NCBI GenBank assembly: GCA_026874595.1
Contig: CM049314.1
Location: 55,101,812-55,165,811 of the forward strand
Length of the DNA: 64,000 bases
Direction of reading: 5' to 3'
Source: Sipunculus nudus
Taxonomy: Eukaryota > Annelida > Sipuncula > Golfingiida > Sipunculidae
In this document: positions 14,540 through 26,403 of the stretch, piece by piece
Position numbering within the stretch: position 1 is the first letter of the stretch
Layout: every line of letters starts with the position of its first letter
The notes under the pieces: generated by a model
Database searches by the model: none
What the model was told of the DNA's origin: nothing
The model's input: the letters and a program-made list of their open reading frames with translations, nothing else
Position numbers and translations under genes: made by a program

Positions 14540-14760
14540 GAAAAGGAACGCCGAGGCCCGACCGTCTTTGATCATTTATCACCATATAGAGACACATATG
14601 CCGGGGAGAAAAGTTAGATGACCTCTGACCTCAACAATTTATTTAGCTGCCGCGAGGCAGACGCTACGTATAATTTGCCTTTGTGGGCTGAAATAACGAC
14701 GGCGCGAGATTTTATAGTGTGCATACAGATTTTTAACTTCTCTCTGACTTCTTGGTTAAG
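14540..14760. promoter_or_regulatory. Candidate regulatory island with DR1 and TCF/LEF-type motifs
   Basis: GC-richer non-repetitive block. It contains tgacctctgacct at 14619-14631, a perfect direct repeat of the nuclear-receptor half-site with one-base spacing (DR1) on the minus strand. It also has ctttgatca at 14566-14574, matching the TCF/LEF core. Motif matches alone are weak evidence of function. Confidence 0.3.
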
Positions 14761-17700
14761 GACAGACATTTACAAACACGTTTAACTTTGAAAACAAACA
14801 CAGACAGATAAATGAATGATTCTCATTGTCACGGTCGTTTTCACTAGATTTGACGTGATAAATTTGCTGTCTCATATGTTTACTTCACTTAAACTTCACT
14901 TTTATTATTTCACTTTTAACTATCCACGCACGTGTATATAATGTCTATTGTGGATTAGAAGCAAACTCAAAGAAAGCTTTACGTTTCATTCATATACCGT
15001 TAGATTGTCATAAAAAAGACGTGAGATGTTGTATTTGGTTTTCGAGAATATTTATAAATGTGTACATCCAAGATTTCAGGCAGCCACTTCTATTGTTGCA
15101 TGGACATATGGCACTTCTGTGTTAATTGCCTGGTATTTAGGTTAATATGAAGTTGCCAAAGCAATTCGCACTTTATAAAAGTATTCACACACTCATTCAT
15201 ACCATAACCCCATCTATGGTAAGTATAACATACTTCTTTATCCTGTTACTTAGATTGATGCAAGCTAATATACCTGTATTTTATAGTTGTCCCCCCCACT
15301 TTAAACGTGTCCCTATACACCTGTACACTCTTATTATATGCCTACCCTGATGTGAGCGTCCTTGACTGGAACATACATACACACTGAGCTAGAACTAAAA
15401 AAGGAGTTCATGCAAACACGTGAACATATGAATGTATATGAATATATATGTGTGTTTGTATTCTTTAACAACTAAATTATCACTTACCGATATAAGACCT
15501 TTTAATGGTATATCATTGTTTTTGATTAGAGGCATTGAATGTACTAATAATTGATAGAGTTACATCAAATATATGCGGTTACAGTGTAGCTAACAGTGCA
15601 ATATATTGATACATGATCTTAAATTAACGTAGGTAGACATTTAAACAGAGCAGAAAACATATGTTGACATACACAAGAACTCTCTTTCGATAAGTCCAGA
15701 CGGTTATGTATAATTTGTGACTAAGCTTGTCATTGGCACAACGGCAGTAATTATTCTGTCATATTGCTTATCATTAGCCAGCGTTTCATGCTCAATGTTC
15801 CTAAACGAAGGACGACACGATACGATCAAGTGTCTTGAGTATTAATCCTAAACCAGCTTACATAAGCACAACTATACAAAACGTAAACGGTTCCTCCCAC
15901 TGTTTGACCGACTGACTTTCCCAAAACATGGCCCCCTTGGGGCCTTTTGTTGGTGTATTTATTCCACGCCTCAGCTAACACTAAGTGGATGAAACAACCG
16001 GAATAATAGGGAAAACGCTCATCTCCAGCGGGGCTATCCTCCCCAAGGCCGTTCTGTGGTCAAAAGTATAGCAATTATAGGCTCAGAAAGTACGTCTGTT
16101 TACACTATGGCGGAACTTCCGTACTTTTGGCTGGTGTCGCCAAAGGAACGCCGCCATGCCAACAACCGGCATGAAGTCGCAATCCAAGTGATTTTACGAC
16201 ATACCCAAGGGAACAAGTGCCATGGATATCGAGGGGGTTATCAGTTGACCGCTGCACCGATAACCACTCGAAGGTCATAAAATGCATGAAAGTTCCCCAC
16301 ATTGAAGTATTCTCTCAATCTGGCTCAACTGACTCTAAGTGAAACCGAAGCTACTGTTTGAGGGCTTGTGCCACACACGTTTATACAACTAACCACCAAC
16401 ACTTGCTGTGTACATCTCGAGTTGCGTTCAGTTATCCTAGCCCGACAGGGTATATATCGTCTGGGGGAAACAGACCTCCGTACCTCTGGAAAACCTGTAG
16501 GACCGAGCCGTACCCGAGACGTCAATATATACACGTGTTTCACTTGTTGGCTGACTGGATGTGTAAACAACTGGAAGTGAGAGTGTTGGTTGCTTGTCCT
16601 GCCAGTAGGCCCTGACCTCCAGAACTTACCGGGTCTGTAAGGCCAAGGAGGAGTAATTATGAATCGTTCAACATTTCGTCATTTTACTGATTTCATCAAG
16701 GGCGGTTCCGGGATTTTGGAAAGGGGTGGTGGGGTTCCAACCCAGGAAAACCAATGAATAATCCCTCTAAAGAAAAGGTCCCCAAGTAAAAAAAAATAGT
16801 CTAAGCGGTTAAAACTGGTTTGAACTTCCTCGACTTCCCATCCTGTATCCCCTACTGTTCATATAATATAAAACTACGTGAAGAAGTGGGTTTAGTAATT
16901 AGACGATATTAGATTATTTTAATACGGGATATCGCTAATGCAGCTTCTCGTGTAGATGGAGGCTAAAAACGACTGGCTGGCGCAGCCGGAAGCTTGTTTG
17001 TGCAGGCAAGCGTGATTCAGCCGGACACTCATAAACACGGAAGAAACTGACAGTCCCCACTTTGTTAGCTTATACGCACCATTGAATCTCTTTTATTTAT
17101 ATGATCACTGAATAAATACGAGGTTACAATTGTTTCGTACCATAATGTATCATAATTCAAGGAAATTTGCAAAATATGACGTTTATCAATAACTAAAGAC
17201 CCGGCGTACGTTTCCCTTATATCATCCGCTACAAGGCATGCAGTAGATTCAAGATCAAATTCTAATGCAAACCGTGCCGAATGCAGAATTTTATTTGCCT
17301 TTTCATTTTTTGTATTATGGTTTAACACAGCAAAATAAATATGATGAATAATAAGTATCAGGATGATCGGCAATTAAAAACACTATATCCAGTGACCACA
17401 CTGCTGTGTTGAATGAATGTGCTGGTCAGGCTGGACGCTAGGGGCACTAGTTGTTCGCCTGCAGTTTTTCAAGCAGGCAGTCATTTACTGCCTCCACACA
17501 CGAGAGTATTGTTATTAGCAATATCCCGTATTACGTATTATGGAAACTATGGAAACTCAAAAGAAACGATTCTAAATATCATATGACCAGTGCACCTACC
17601 AAAATACTTTTACAGGTCAAAATGATTAATCCATGAAGATGTGTGCTCATATGGAAAAATAGGTACATATAGAAACAATTATCACTTTGTAATGGCTTTG

Positions 17701-18292
17701 CAAAGTTAACGTACAATCACCAACAAACACGTACACAGTTGTGTAGATGACATGTGTAATAGAGTGGGCGTATATGCACAAGTATATAATATAATATATT
17801 GTGTGTTTTTAGGTAAAACAGTATAAGGTTCATTTTATGGGCACTATTTACATAAACAAGAAATAGAATATAACAGCAAATAGAGACGAGATATGATGTG
17901 TTGAACAGATTGGATGTTTTATTTTTCTCGTGTCATCTTCGTACAGACCGATAGTAATAACCGTGCCTATGGTATAAACAATCCGGAAGGGAAGTAAGTG
18001 AAGGGATTTATAATGATGAGATCGTACACTTTGACAGATGTATGTATATTCATGCCGACAACATACGCCAGTCTACAACAATTTGTTTCTCCTTAATCAT
18101 AAACCCAGACTCACAATAGACCGGTGCCTGCCTCAACCAGGGTTCACTTAATACAAAAGCGTGTGTTTAATTAGCTCGGCTCGTGGATCAGCGGCGCTAA
18201 AATGACTTCGGTCCCAGCGGAGACGGACACTGAAACATGTTGGCCACAGACCGTACAATTGCAATATTATTTCTTGGCAAGTCATAATACTT

Positions 18293-18406
18293 GGGGGGGG
18301 GGGGGGGATCCTGGAAGACACGGAAAAAAGGAGGGGTTTCAACCTTGGAAGGCTTTATGTGAAACAGTTAAACATTTCTTCAGGTCCGACAAAAGGGGGG
18401 GGGGGG
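18293..18406 (+). repeat. Paired G runs (G15 and about G11) in purine-rich DNA
   Basis: A G15 run at 18293-18307 and a second run of about 11 G ending near 18406, with mainly purine sequence between. A frame beginning ATG at 18202 reads through both runs as glycine strings and is not credible as a protein. Confidence 0.7.
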
Positions 18407-19691
18407 CACTACACCGCAACAATTGTGTTGAGATTGTTAATAAAGAGTCCGGCGGCTGAAGGGGTGGATGAGCTACTGACGCCTACTAACTCCTCTTTAT
18501 ACTTGGGACATCAAGGCCTGATCCGGTCTAGGGTTAACACCCTCCCCTATACTGAGAGAAATTACCTTTTTATCAGTGTTTTCTCGAAAATTCTTGACTA
18601 ATCCCTTTCCCCGGAGTTGTGGACCTTTGCATGCATGATATCAGTTCCCTTCGTGTGAACACTAACCTCCACCCCTTCACACAGTCCTGGATCCTCCCCT
18701 GAATCACGTGTGCCGTACCGAGGTCACTGTACTGGCTCACCTGATCTGACTTTATCGTAATATGGTCGTATCATGTAGCAGCAGCGGTCGTCTATCTAAA
18801 TTGCGGGGAATTATTTTTATCAATAAATTTAATGGAAGACTGCAATTACGTAGGATACATAAACATTAATAGCGTGTGTGTGCATGTGTAATTATGAAAA
18901 GTGAAAAGGGTATTTATGACATAAATGTTGTAGTACGTATAAGACAAAATGTATATATATATATATATAAATATAAATATAAAGCATAAAATTTAAATCA
19001 CATTAGTGCAAAAAGAGTATATTAAATACTCCAGTCAGCACCTGTATTTGCATCTCAAATCTATATACTCTTATGCATGTGTTATAGAAGCACATTGTTA
19101 TACACGTATCACATAGCATTAAGTGTGTATAACTAAGGACCATTGTAAGCATCATCGTTTTGTGTATAAACGTACATGAAGATTATAGGTATCCATTGCT
19201 TGTAATAACTGTGTATCTTCCCAAAGACGCCCGGGCGTTATGATCTGGTTTCTCTGCCGATGTCTTGGTTAATTTGGTGTTGTCCTTGGATCATGCTATC
19301 AGATTTAACAGAGTATGATTGCTGGAGACATGTCTTATTCACTGTACTTGGTGATCCAGTAACACCGATACACCTCTCCCGTCTCATACATATACACTTA
19401 ATTACTACCCTGTGTAAGCTCTACCGCAAACGACGGACGTGTATGTCGTAATGGACGATGTATCGACAGTTGTACTGAGGAGACTAAAGGGAAACAGATC
19501 TGTTTGTCGTTATTGACAATGACTCACTGTACCTCATCCGTTATAAAAAAAATATAACCCCAGTGTTTGTATTATGAATATACGATAGAGCAATACATTA
19601 TAATCCCGGACTCTTGATACTCACTAAGCTCCTGCTTTACATGTTTCTGTGTATTTTCGCCCCAAGTCCATTTCGTCTTACTTTCTCGTCT

Positions 19692-20062
19692 GTTCTGTCT
19701 GTTCAGTATTCCTTTGACCTTGGAGACTGTTCTGTCTGGTCAATATTCATTTAATCTAGAAGACTGTTCTGTCTGGTCATTATTCCTCTGACATTGAAGA
19801 CTGTTCTGTCTGGTCATTATTCCTCTGACCTTGAAGACTGTTCTGTCTGGTCATTTTTTCCTCTGACCTTGAAGACTGTTCTGCCTTGTCATAATTCCTC
19901 TGACCTTGAAAAACTGTTTGTCTGGTAATTATTCCTCTGACCTTCATGATTGTTCTGTCTGGTCATTATTCCTCTGACATTGAAGACTACTCTGTCTGGC
20001 CATTATTCTCTTGTCCTTGAAGACTTTTCTTTCTGGTCATTATTCCTCTGACCTTGAAGACT
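19692..20062 (+). repeat. 37-bp minisatellite, 10 copies
   Basis: Ten head-to-tail units of 36-38 bp with consensus gttctgtctggtcattattc then ctctgaccttgaagact. Inner copies are the most uniform and the end copies the most diverged, as expected from unequal exchange. No unique spacers, so not a CRISPR array. Confidence 0.95.
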
Positions 20063-21759
20063 CTCTTCCATGATACTATAGAGTTGTTCTATCCTTACAT
20101 GCAGTTATAGACACCACATTAACATCATTTCTCTGTCCTTTAACCAGGGAATTTGTGTTCGTGGACTCTTTCTTTCTGTGTGTCTTTGATTCATTTCTTT
20201 CTCTTGTCAACCCTTTTCTTATTTCGCTTTGAATATACTAAAACGGAAGAACAAGATACTCTGTCGCTAACCTATATATATTCTCCGAGTCCTGTCATCT
20301 CTGTTTGGCTATTTTTCTTTCTATGTTTCACATAAACCTTCCTCCAATCCACCTCCATATATACCTATTAAACAGCCATAAATGAATGATGAGAGATGAT
20401 AGCTGCATAACTGATTAATATACCATATAGAACAGTTGCCTTTAAAAATTGTTTATTGTTAAATTCTACAAAAACTGTGTTCCTAATTCAACCATTTTAA
20501 ATTATCGGCAACTTTTCAAATGAGGCTTTGGTGATAACTAATATTTTTATTTTGTTCTTCTCCTGGCCATATTTATTCCAATTTCCCTTGCTGAGGCGAT
20601 TAGATAATTAAACAAGAACGTGCAATAGTAATAAGTGTGGCACAAAAGAACCTGCGTGGCTTCAGAGAATTAATATCAATAAGGTCACTGGTCACTATGG
20701 TGATCTGTAATACAGGCTTTGACCGGTGGCCAGATGAGATTAAGTCTTTCAGAGAGGTTTAGTCAACTTAGCCATAATATATATAAAAATAAAACTATAA
20801 GACAATAAAGAAAAACTCTACAGCCTATGCTAGTCTGATATTTACACCAAGATCATGCATGCAGAGTGACTGTTTAAATACAGAGTTATTTTGTGTATAC
20901 TTTCTCAGTGTATATGGTGGTATCAGTGATCAAGAGTAAACATATATAGTATCAACAATAACACGGGAGTTGTACAACAAGGAGGCATGGGGTCAGATTA
21001 TATATAAATCAGCAAACAGCGACACCATTGATAGTCTTTTGTGTACTCAACGTGTTAAACGAGGCAGCGCTAGTAGACACAATACACTCGAATCACTGGG
21101 GCATCCGAAACGACAGAAATGTGTTCCGGCGGCCGGCAGCTACAAGCGCTTTGTCAATGAATACGCGACCATTAGATTTCAATTAAGACCATTTTGTTCC
21201 CAGCTCCGTATGGCCGCCCTAGTTGACACTTGTGAAGGAAGGCAGATCTTCAAGGAAGTACCTAGAAAACGAAGACTGACAAAAATGTGTGCCGCCAAGA
21301 ATCCTTTGTAGTTTTAAAACAAAGATAGCGAGCTCATGCACGCAGACATCAAAATTCCAATTTGAAGTTTAATGTCTAAGCCTATAGTAACATCATTTAA
21401 GAAATTGGGGCAAAGTTCTATAGCTACTTGCCTTTTCCGATAATTGTAGTAATAACATAGAAATATTTTTATAGAAGCTTAATTATTTAAGGGGTTAACT
21501 TTTGATCTTTTGATCTAATATTTAACGTTTTCCTGCCGTATATACTGTTATTTACACACGGAATCGTCTCGGCTTTTTTCTATATATACAAAATCAGAAA
21601 GACTATCTCTGTCACATTCTAAATGTGCAAGAAACTAAAAATTACTATTAAAGAAAGTATTTTTATAATAACCTATATTTTTACAAATAAGTGGCGTCGT
21701 CTTGGTTTTAAGTGAAATCCACTTCCCAGACAAATACGGCCTTTAATCAATACGGCCTT

Positions 21760-21990
21760 TTTAGCTCAGATGACTGTAAGTCACCTTGACTAAAGCGGTA
21801 ACTCTTTCCTGTCGTCCGTCTGTCCGTTAACAGGGCACAAATCGTTACTGCTGGACCTGGAATCTTCTAACTTGATATCCAAGGAGGTCCATGAAAAATC
21901 TCCTTGGAAATCTGAAATAAGGTCTCTGTTACCCATATCCATTGAGCTATGGGGCTTGTTAGTACCCCCCCCCCCCCCCCCCCCCGAATA
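21760..21990 (+). repeat. Dispersed repeat with molluscan-like head motif and C21 run
   Basis: Contains ttagctcagatgactgtaag, then gtcgtccgtctgtccgttaa followed by cagggcacaaatcg. From memory this resembles a repeat common in bivalve genomes that begins tttagctcacctgg and carries cgtccgtccgtc. It shares cagggcacaaatcg, ggacctggaatct and ggtccatgaaaaatct with the units beginning at about 22179. Contains C21 at 21965-21985. Confidence 0.55.
21965..21985 (+). repeat. C21 homopolymer
   Basis: Twenty-one consecutive C, the longest single-base run of G or C seen in the window. Confidence 0.9.
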
Positions 21991-22178
21991 ACATAAAATT
22001 TGATAAAAAAGCTCCAGTATCTGAATAACTAATGCCTTGATCTTTATGATTTTTTGCATGCATATTGATAATGGAGTGTTTCATCAGTTTCTACAGACTG
22101 GTGGCGCCACCTTTTTTTCGAATTATTACGCATTTTTTCTCTATTTTTGAGACCTTCAAAGATGTGATTATCCATTAA

Positions 22179-22600
22179 CAGGGCACAAATCGCAACCGTT
22201 GGACCTGGAATCTCTAACTTGACATCCAGGCAGGTCCATGAAAAATCTCATTGGATAAATCTAAAATTAGGTCATAGTGACCTATCATCTGCAAGATATG
22301 TGAAAGAATATGATTTGAGCACCCTATAAGACAGATTTGCATGATTTGTTACAGTTGGACCTAGAAAATTTTAATTTAATTATGATCCAGCGAGGTTCCT
22401 GTAAAAATTCCTTGGAAACCTAAAATAATTTCACTGTGACCTATATTCTGCAAGCTATGTGAAAGAACATGATTTAAACACTCTATAAGTCCGATGGGCA
22501 TAAATGGTAGCAGCTGGATGTAGAATAAAGGTCAGTGTAACCTGTATCTAAGGTCTGTTGGCAAAATGCACGATTTTGAGCACTCTGGGAGTCATGTTAC
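22179..22600 (+). repeat. Tandem degenerate repeat, unit about 158 bp
   Basis: Three successive diverged units. Landmarks recur at 22195/22351/22511 (c.g(t/c)tgga..tagaa) and at 22288/22449/22548 (ctgcaag.tatgtgaaagaa, then atgattt.a.cac.ctat). The related block at 21831 suggests an older, longer array. Confidence 0.7.
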
Positions 22601-23004
22601 CCATTGTTCAAGGTTCCTTGAATTCAGCTGAACGTCATGGCCCATGGGCCACATGTTTTTACATTTGCGCGATATGCTGCTTCTGCCAATCCATGCTTGT
22701 AGGCCGCCATGCAGTTAGACATAGAAGACTAAGCAGTATTAGTACACTAGAAAATATTTACCCCTACTATCAATGTTATAAGGCGCCTCTTTCCTCACTC
22801 TTAATCTCGTTTCTCGGCACAAAGACAACTCGGCGCGTTATCAGTTTTGTTTATACAGATATACTCCTCCTTGGGCCAGTTCGACAATCCTGCTTTGTCG
22901 ACCATTTCTGAGACCTTCCCGGAGTGTTTATGTTTGCTGATACGACAGAGTGAAAGTTCACGCAGCCTCAGTCTAACAGAACTGGGTCATTAGTCCTCAT
23001 TATG

Positions 23005-23036
<32 letters not shown>
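23005..23036. repeat. (GA)n microsatellite
   Basis: GA run with one aaaga variant. Confidence 0.9.
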
Positions 23037-23321
23037 ATGTTTATAATTGTTTAAAATCATAAATGTTTAAATTTGACCTAATACTAAAATAATAAATCAC
23101 TTAATGGGACAACAGGTAATGAGGGGTGGCATTTCCCCATGAATATTAGGCTTCGCCTTCAATGCATCTCACTTCTACCATTAGCAGACCTTTATTAAAA
23201 GCGATATAATATCATAGTTGTGTAATACATATTAAGAATAAGGATATATTATCACCGGCCCTCGTTTTGGGGACTTGCTTCATGTGCCATATGTGGAGAA
23301 ACCATGTTCTTTATTTTCAAT

Positions 23322-23324
<3 letters not shown>

Positions 23325-23381
<57 letters not shown>
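23325..23381. repeat. (AT)n microsatellite
   Basis: Perfect AT run of about 56 bp. Confidence 0.95.
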
Positions 23382-23384
<3 letters not shown>

Positions 23385-24463
23385 TATGTATGATATGTGC
23401 TTCAGAACTTTTATATATAATATTTTTAGTATATAATTGTATGCATGTGGTTCACTGGCTTCTTTTATTTATGTAAACCTTATCGATTTCCCGGGCTCTA
23501 ATAAAGGTGGACGAAATGAAATAATAAAGAAAACATAATACTTGATTGCCGGAAAATGTATTTTGTCAGGAGGAAGTGAGTGAAATAGGAACCAAGTTGT
23601 TTTATCGCCTAATGTAATAGTCCAATATTTACAAGTTATGTGGTCTCATATAGTGGCAAGCCATCTCGAACTCTCAGGGAAACACAGAAAGCCACCTTGT
23701 TGATGCTTCGATGAAAACGGCTAATTCTTTAATCCAATTATTGCCTATCAACGATACTAGAGCCCACTTTACCCATTTATTTGGACGCCCTTTTTATAAA
23801 GCAGAAAAGTAAGCTCCGGGCAGAATGTTATTGGAGTCGCTGATTGATCACTCTACTGATGTCCCGTATGTAATTCTGGTAACAGTCCAAATATTCTTCC
23901 ACCGGACCTATCATGGTGACAACATTTGGCAGAATTGTTGTAAAACCACAAAACGTGATAAATCTACATTTTAACATCAGTTTATCCTGGTCCTTGCCGG
24001 AAAATGATCAGCGAGTCCATAAATGCCTCACGGGTAGGGAACTTTAAGTACCCTAACCGTTTATGACAAAATGACTCTTACATGTGGTATAAACATGGAA
24101 TTGCTTTCACAGTCTTGCGGGTCTTATTGATTGGTTTTCAGTCTGCTTGCTATTAAAGAATTTGACGTCGTTCTGTGTGTTCTGACGGTCTGGTATTGAA
24201 ATGTATTGTATCAAACTACAAATTTGTAGACTGATAAGGCTGAATGCGAACTGATGATATCACTGCTTAAATATACACGTAAAGGTTAGAAAATGTTTCA
24301 GTTGCATGTGTACTATATCCAATCATGGCATTTTCGTGTATGATCTTCCCAGCTGACTATATAGTCATGCACATGACTTCTAAGCCAGAAAGATCACTTT
24401 AAGAAACGGCAATACATTGCAATCATGACCTTCATCATTCGTACGTAAGACCACGTGCATGTC

Positions 24464-24595
24464 TTATAGAACCACCCTTGTGTGAACAGAAAGCATTTAC
24501 ATTGGTGATAACGGACCTGACTAACAAGACTACGTTCATGTGAGTTAAGACTTATTTTGGCCAATCCCATGAGTGGTCTTGCTACACAGGTTTCA

Positions 24596-24598
<3 letters not shown>
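24464..24598 (+). repeat. Dispersed repeat related to 63724-63862
   Basis: Carries ttatagaaccacc near its left end and gtggtctt..acaggtt at its right, matching the landmarks taataggaccacc and gtggtctt..acaggtt at 63724-63862 at similar spacing. The right end runs straight into an AT array. Confidence 0.4.

Positions 24599-24640
<42 letters not shown>
24599..24640. repeat. (AT)n microsatellite
   Basis: AT run starting directly at the end of the dispersed repeat. Confidence 0.95.
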
Positions 24641-24641
<1 letters not shown>

Positions 24642-25435
24642 TTCCAGATCAGGTGTATCGTTGTCCCTGACAAAAAGACATCAGTGATAAAATAGCTTTT
24701 ACGATTACGTCACGGGTATTGTTACGTCATGCCATTAGACTGGCCATCGACACCTTTTAGGATATTGACAGTGATGTTTTCCATTCCTCTCATACGTTCT
24801 GATTACCAGAAGAGTGGAGATCCTGTGATATCGTGTGATCTTTAAACGTAGACTGAATGTGACCACTTAACGTTTGAATGACCACTTACAAAGATCACAG
24901 GAGATAGGTGAACATTAGCAAATGTCCTGCAGTGTCACCTGTAGAGTTGTAAACTCGTGAAGTTCACATATACAGTCGCCTTTCCCTGCCATAGTGGAAT
25001 GCAGCTGGAAACGATTCGTTTATTGCAGCCAGGCTTATGTGTTCACACATTTAGGCATTCCGTATATATACACAGGCGTGCTAAGCCATCCTTCACAGAA
25101 GACTAGGTGTCTCTCACTAGTCCTTCATGATACAATTGGTACACTAGTATGATATAATTGGTAAAATAGTACTTTATCACATACATGTACTTTAAAAAAA
25201 ATATGTCTGTTCTTCAGCTCCACAGGGTTTGTTACATAACACACTTTCAATTAATGATTATCAATTTAAGCTTTTCACAATAAAAGAACAACCATTAAAT
25301 CCCCCTGTATGAAGCCACCATATATGAGTGGTTATGAAGCAGGGAGGCCATGCTAAACTGTAATTAGAAGCTCTCCTCTATAATTAGCTGCTCTTCGGCG
25401 AACAGAGAGCGAAAATAGATCATCATGGCGGTCTG

Positions 25436-25790
25436 GTCTAGGGGTGATTTTTATAGCGGGGCTGTCGTTTTACAGGGTATTTGTCACTGGAGGTAATCGC
25501 ATGGTCGTCAAATAGAGAGCTGTCGGATAAACGGATTGCTCGCAATTGGGGTTTGTCGTGTAAGTAGGTAGTTTTCGTAGCGGGTTGGTCGGGTTACAGG
25601 ATGGTTGTCATATCGGGGTGCCCGGCAAGTTACAGGGTTGTTGTCATAGATGGTCGTGTTACTGAGATGATTATATGCGTCTGGTTTAGTGATATTATTT
25701 GGTGGTACTGTAACTGAGGCGGTCGTGTTACTAGGGTGGTCTTATTACTGGAGTGGGTGTGATATTGTGGTGGTCGGAAGGCGTGAGTTT
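25436..25790 (+). repeat. Degenerate G/T-rich minisatellite
   Basis: Many imperfect units of roughly 20-25 bp around ggtcgtgttac and gggtggt; the + strand is strongly G/T biased and poor in C. Unit length drifts, so the boundaries are approximate. Confidence 0.6.
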
Positions 25791-26355
25791 ACCTTATATT
25801 TGTCACCTTTTTATTTTTCTGTCAGCCTATTTACCAAGGCATAATTATTATTACACATTATAATCAGATTAATAGACACAACTATCCAAGTAACATAAAC
25901 ATACGTATTTTTTTCTACTGTTTTTACCATACATGTTAGCGGCACTCGTATTATTAGAAAAGTCGAATAAAAACGGGCAATACCATATATATGCTTATGT
26001 GCATGGTACTAAAATCTATGCATTTCTTGGGCTATTAACTATCATACCAATGTGTTTTCTTGGTTATAGAAATCGTCATAAAAATGACGAATAAAGCTGG
26101 GTTTATCTCCAAGCCATTGTTGACAGAGGTGTGCCCTCAAACTAAGTTTTATTGGCCAAGCGACGTAAAACTGCCATTAAATTTGGGGTCGCCTATACCG
26201 GCAATTATCTTGTTTCTAAAGTCTCGGATACTGCCCTTGGGCATGTATGCTATACAATCTAGCGACGCAGGGGGTCCGCGACGAACTGTTTATAGGGGTC
26301 ATGACTTGCGCGATTATCCGAGACTTCGAGCACATGGGCAATACCAGTGAGTGCA

Positions 26356-26403
26356 TGTGTGTGTGTGTGTGTGTGTGTGTTTGTGTATGTGCCTGTGTGT
26401 GTG
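26356..26403. repeat. (TG)n microsatellite
   Basis: About 12 perfect TG units followed by an imperfect TG-rich tail. Begins next to a GTGAGT splice-donor-like string. Confidence 0.9.

Larger units (their letters stand above)
8440..19690. other. Non-coding region with scattered GC-richer islands
   Basis: No gene supported. AT arrays at 10022, 12740, 12908, 13513 and 13697. GC-richer, non-repetitive islands at about 9275-9410, 11380-11960, 14540-14760 and 16000-16640 stand out against the AT background and could be regulatory DNA or unrecognised exons. Two G runs lie at 18293-18307 and 18396-18406. Confidence 0.45.

Noticed and set aside
18202-18459. ATG-initiated 85-residue frame
   Set aside because: Reads through two poly(G) runs as glycine strings, and no family resemblance was seen; length is within chance for this composition.
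19692-20062. Regular direct repeats suggesting a CRISPR array
   Set aside because: Units are contiguous with no unique spacers, there are no cas genes, and the genome is eukaryotic.
20970-21311. 113-residue frame with many basic residues
   Set aside because: Begins at TTG, with no conserved motif and no splice context; probably chance in a locally GC-richer segment.
22558-22911. 117-residue frame on the + strand with a hydrophobic, cysteine-rich part
   Set aside because: Starts at TTG inside the degenerate tandem repeat; no ATG-led leader and no domain match, so it was also rejected as the missing Wnt11 first exon.
26084-26350. ATG-initiated 88-residue frame ending before the TG array
   Set aside because: No family resemblance; it overlaps another frame of similar quality and ends in microsatellite-adjacent sequence.
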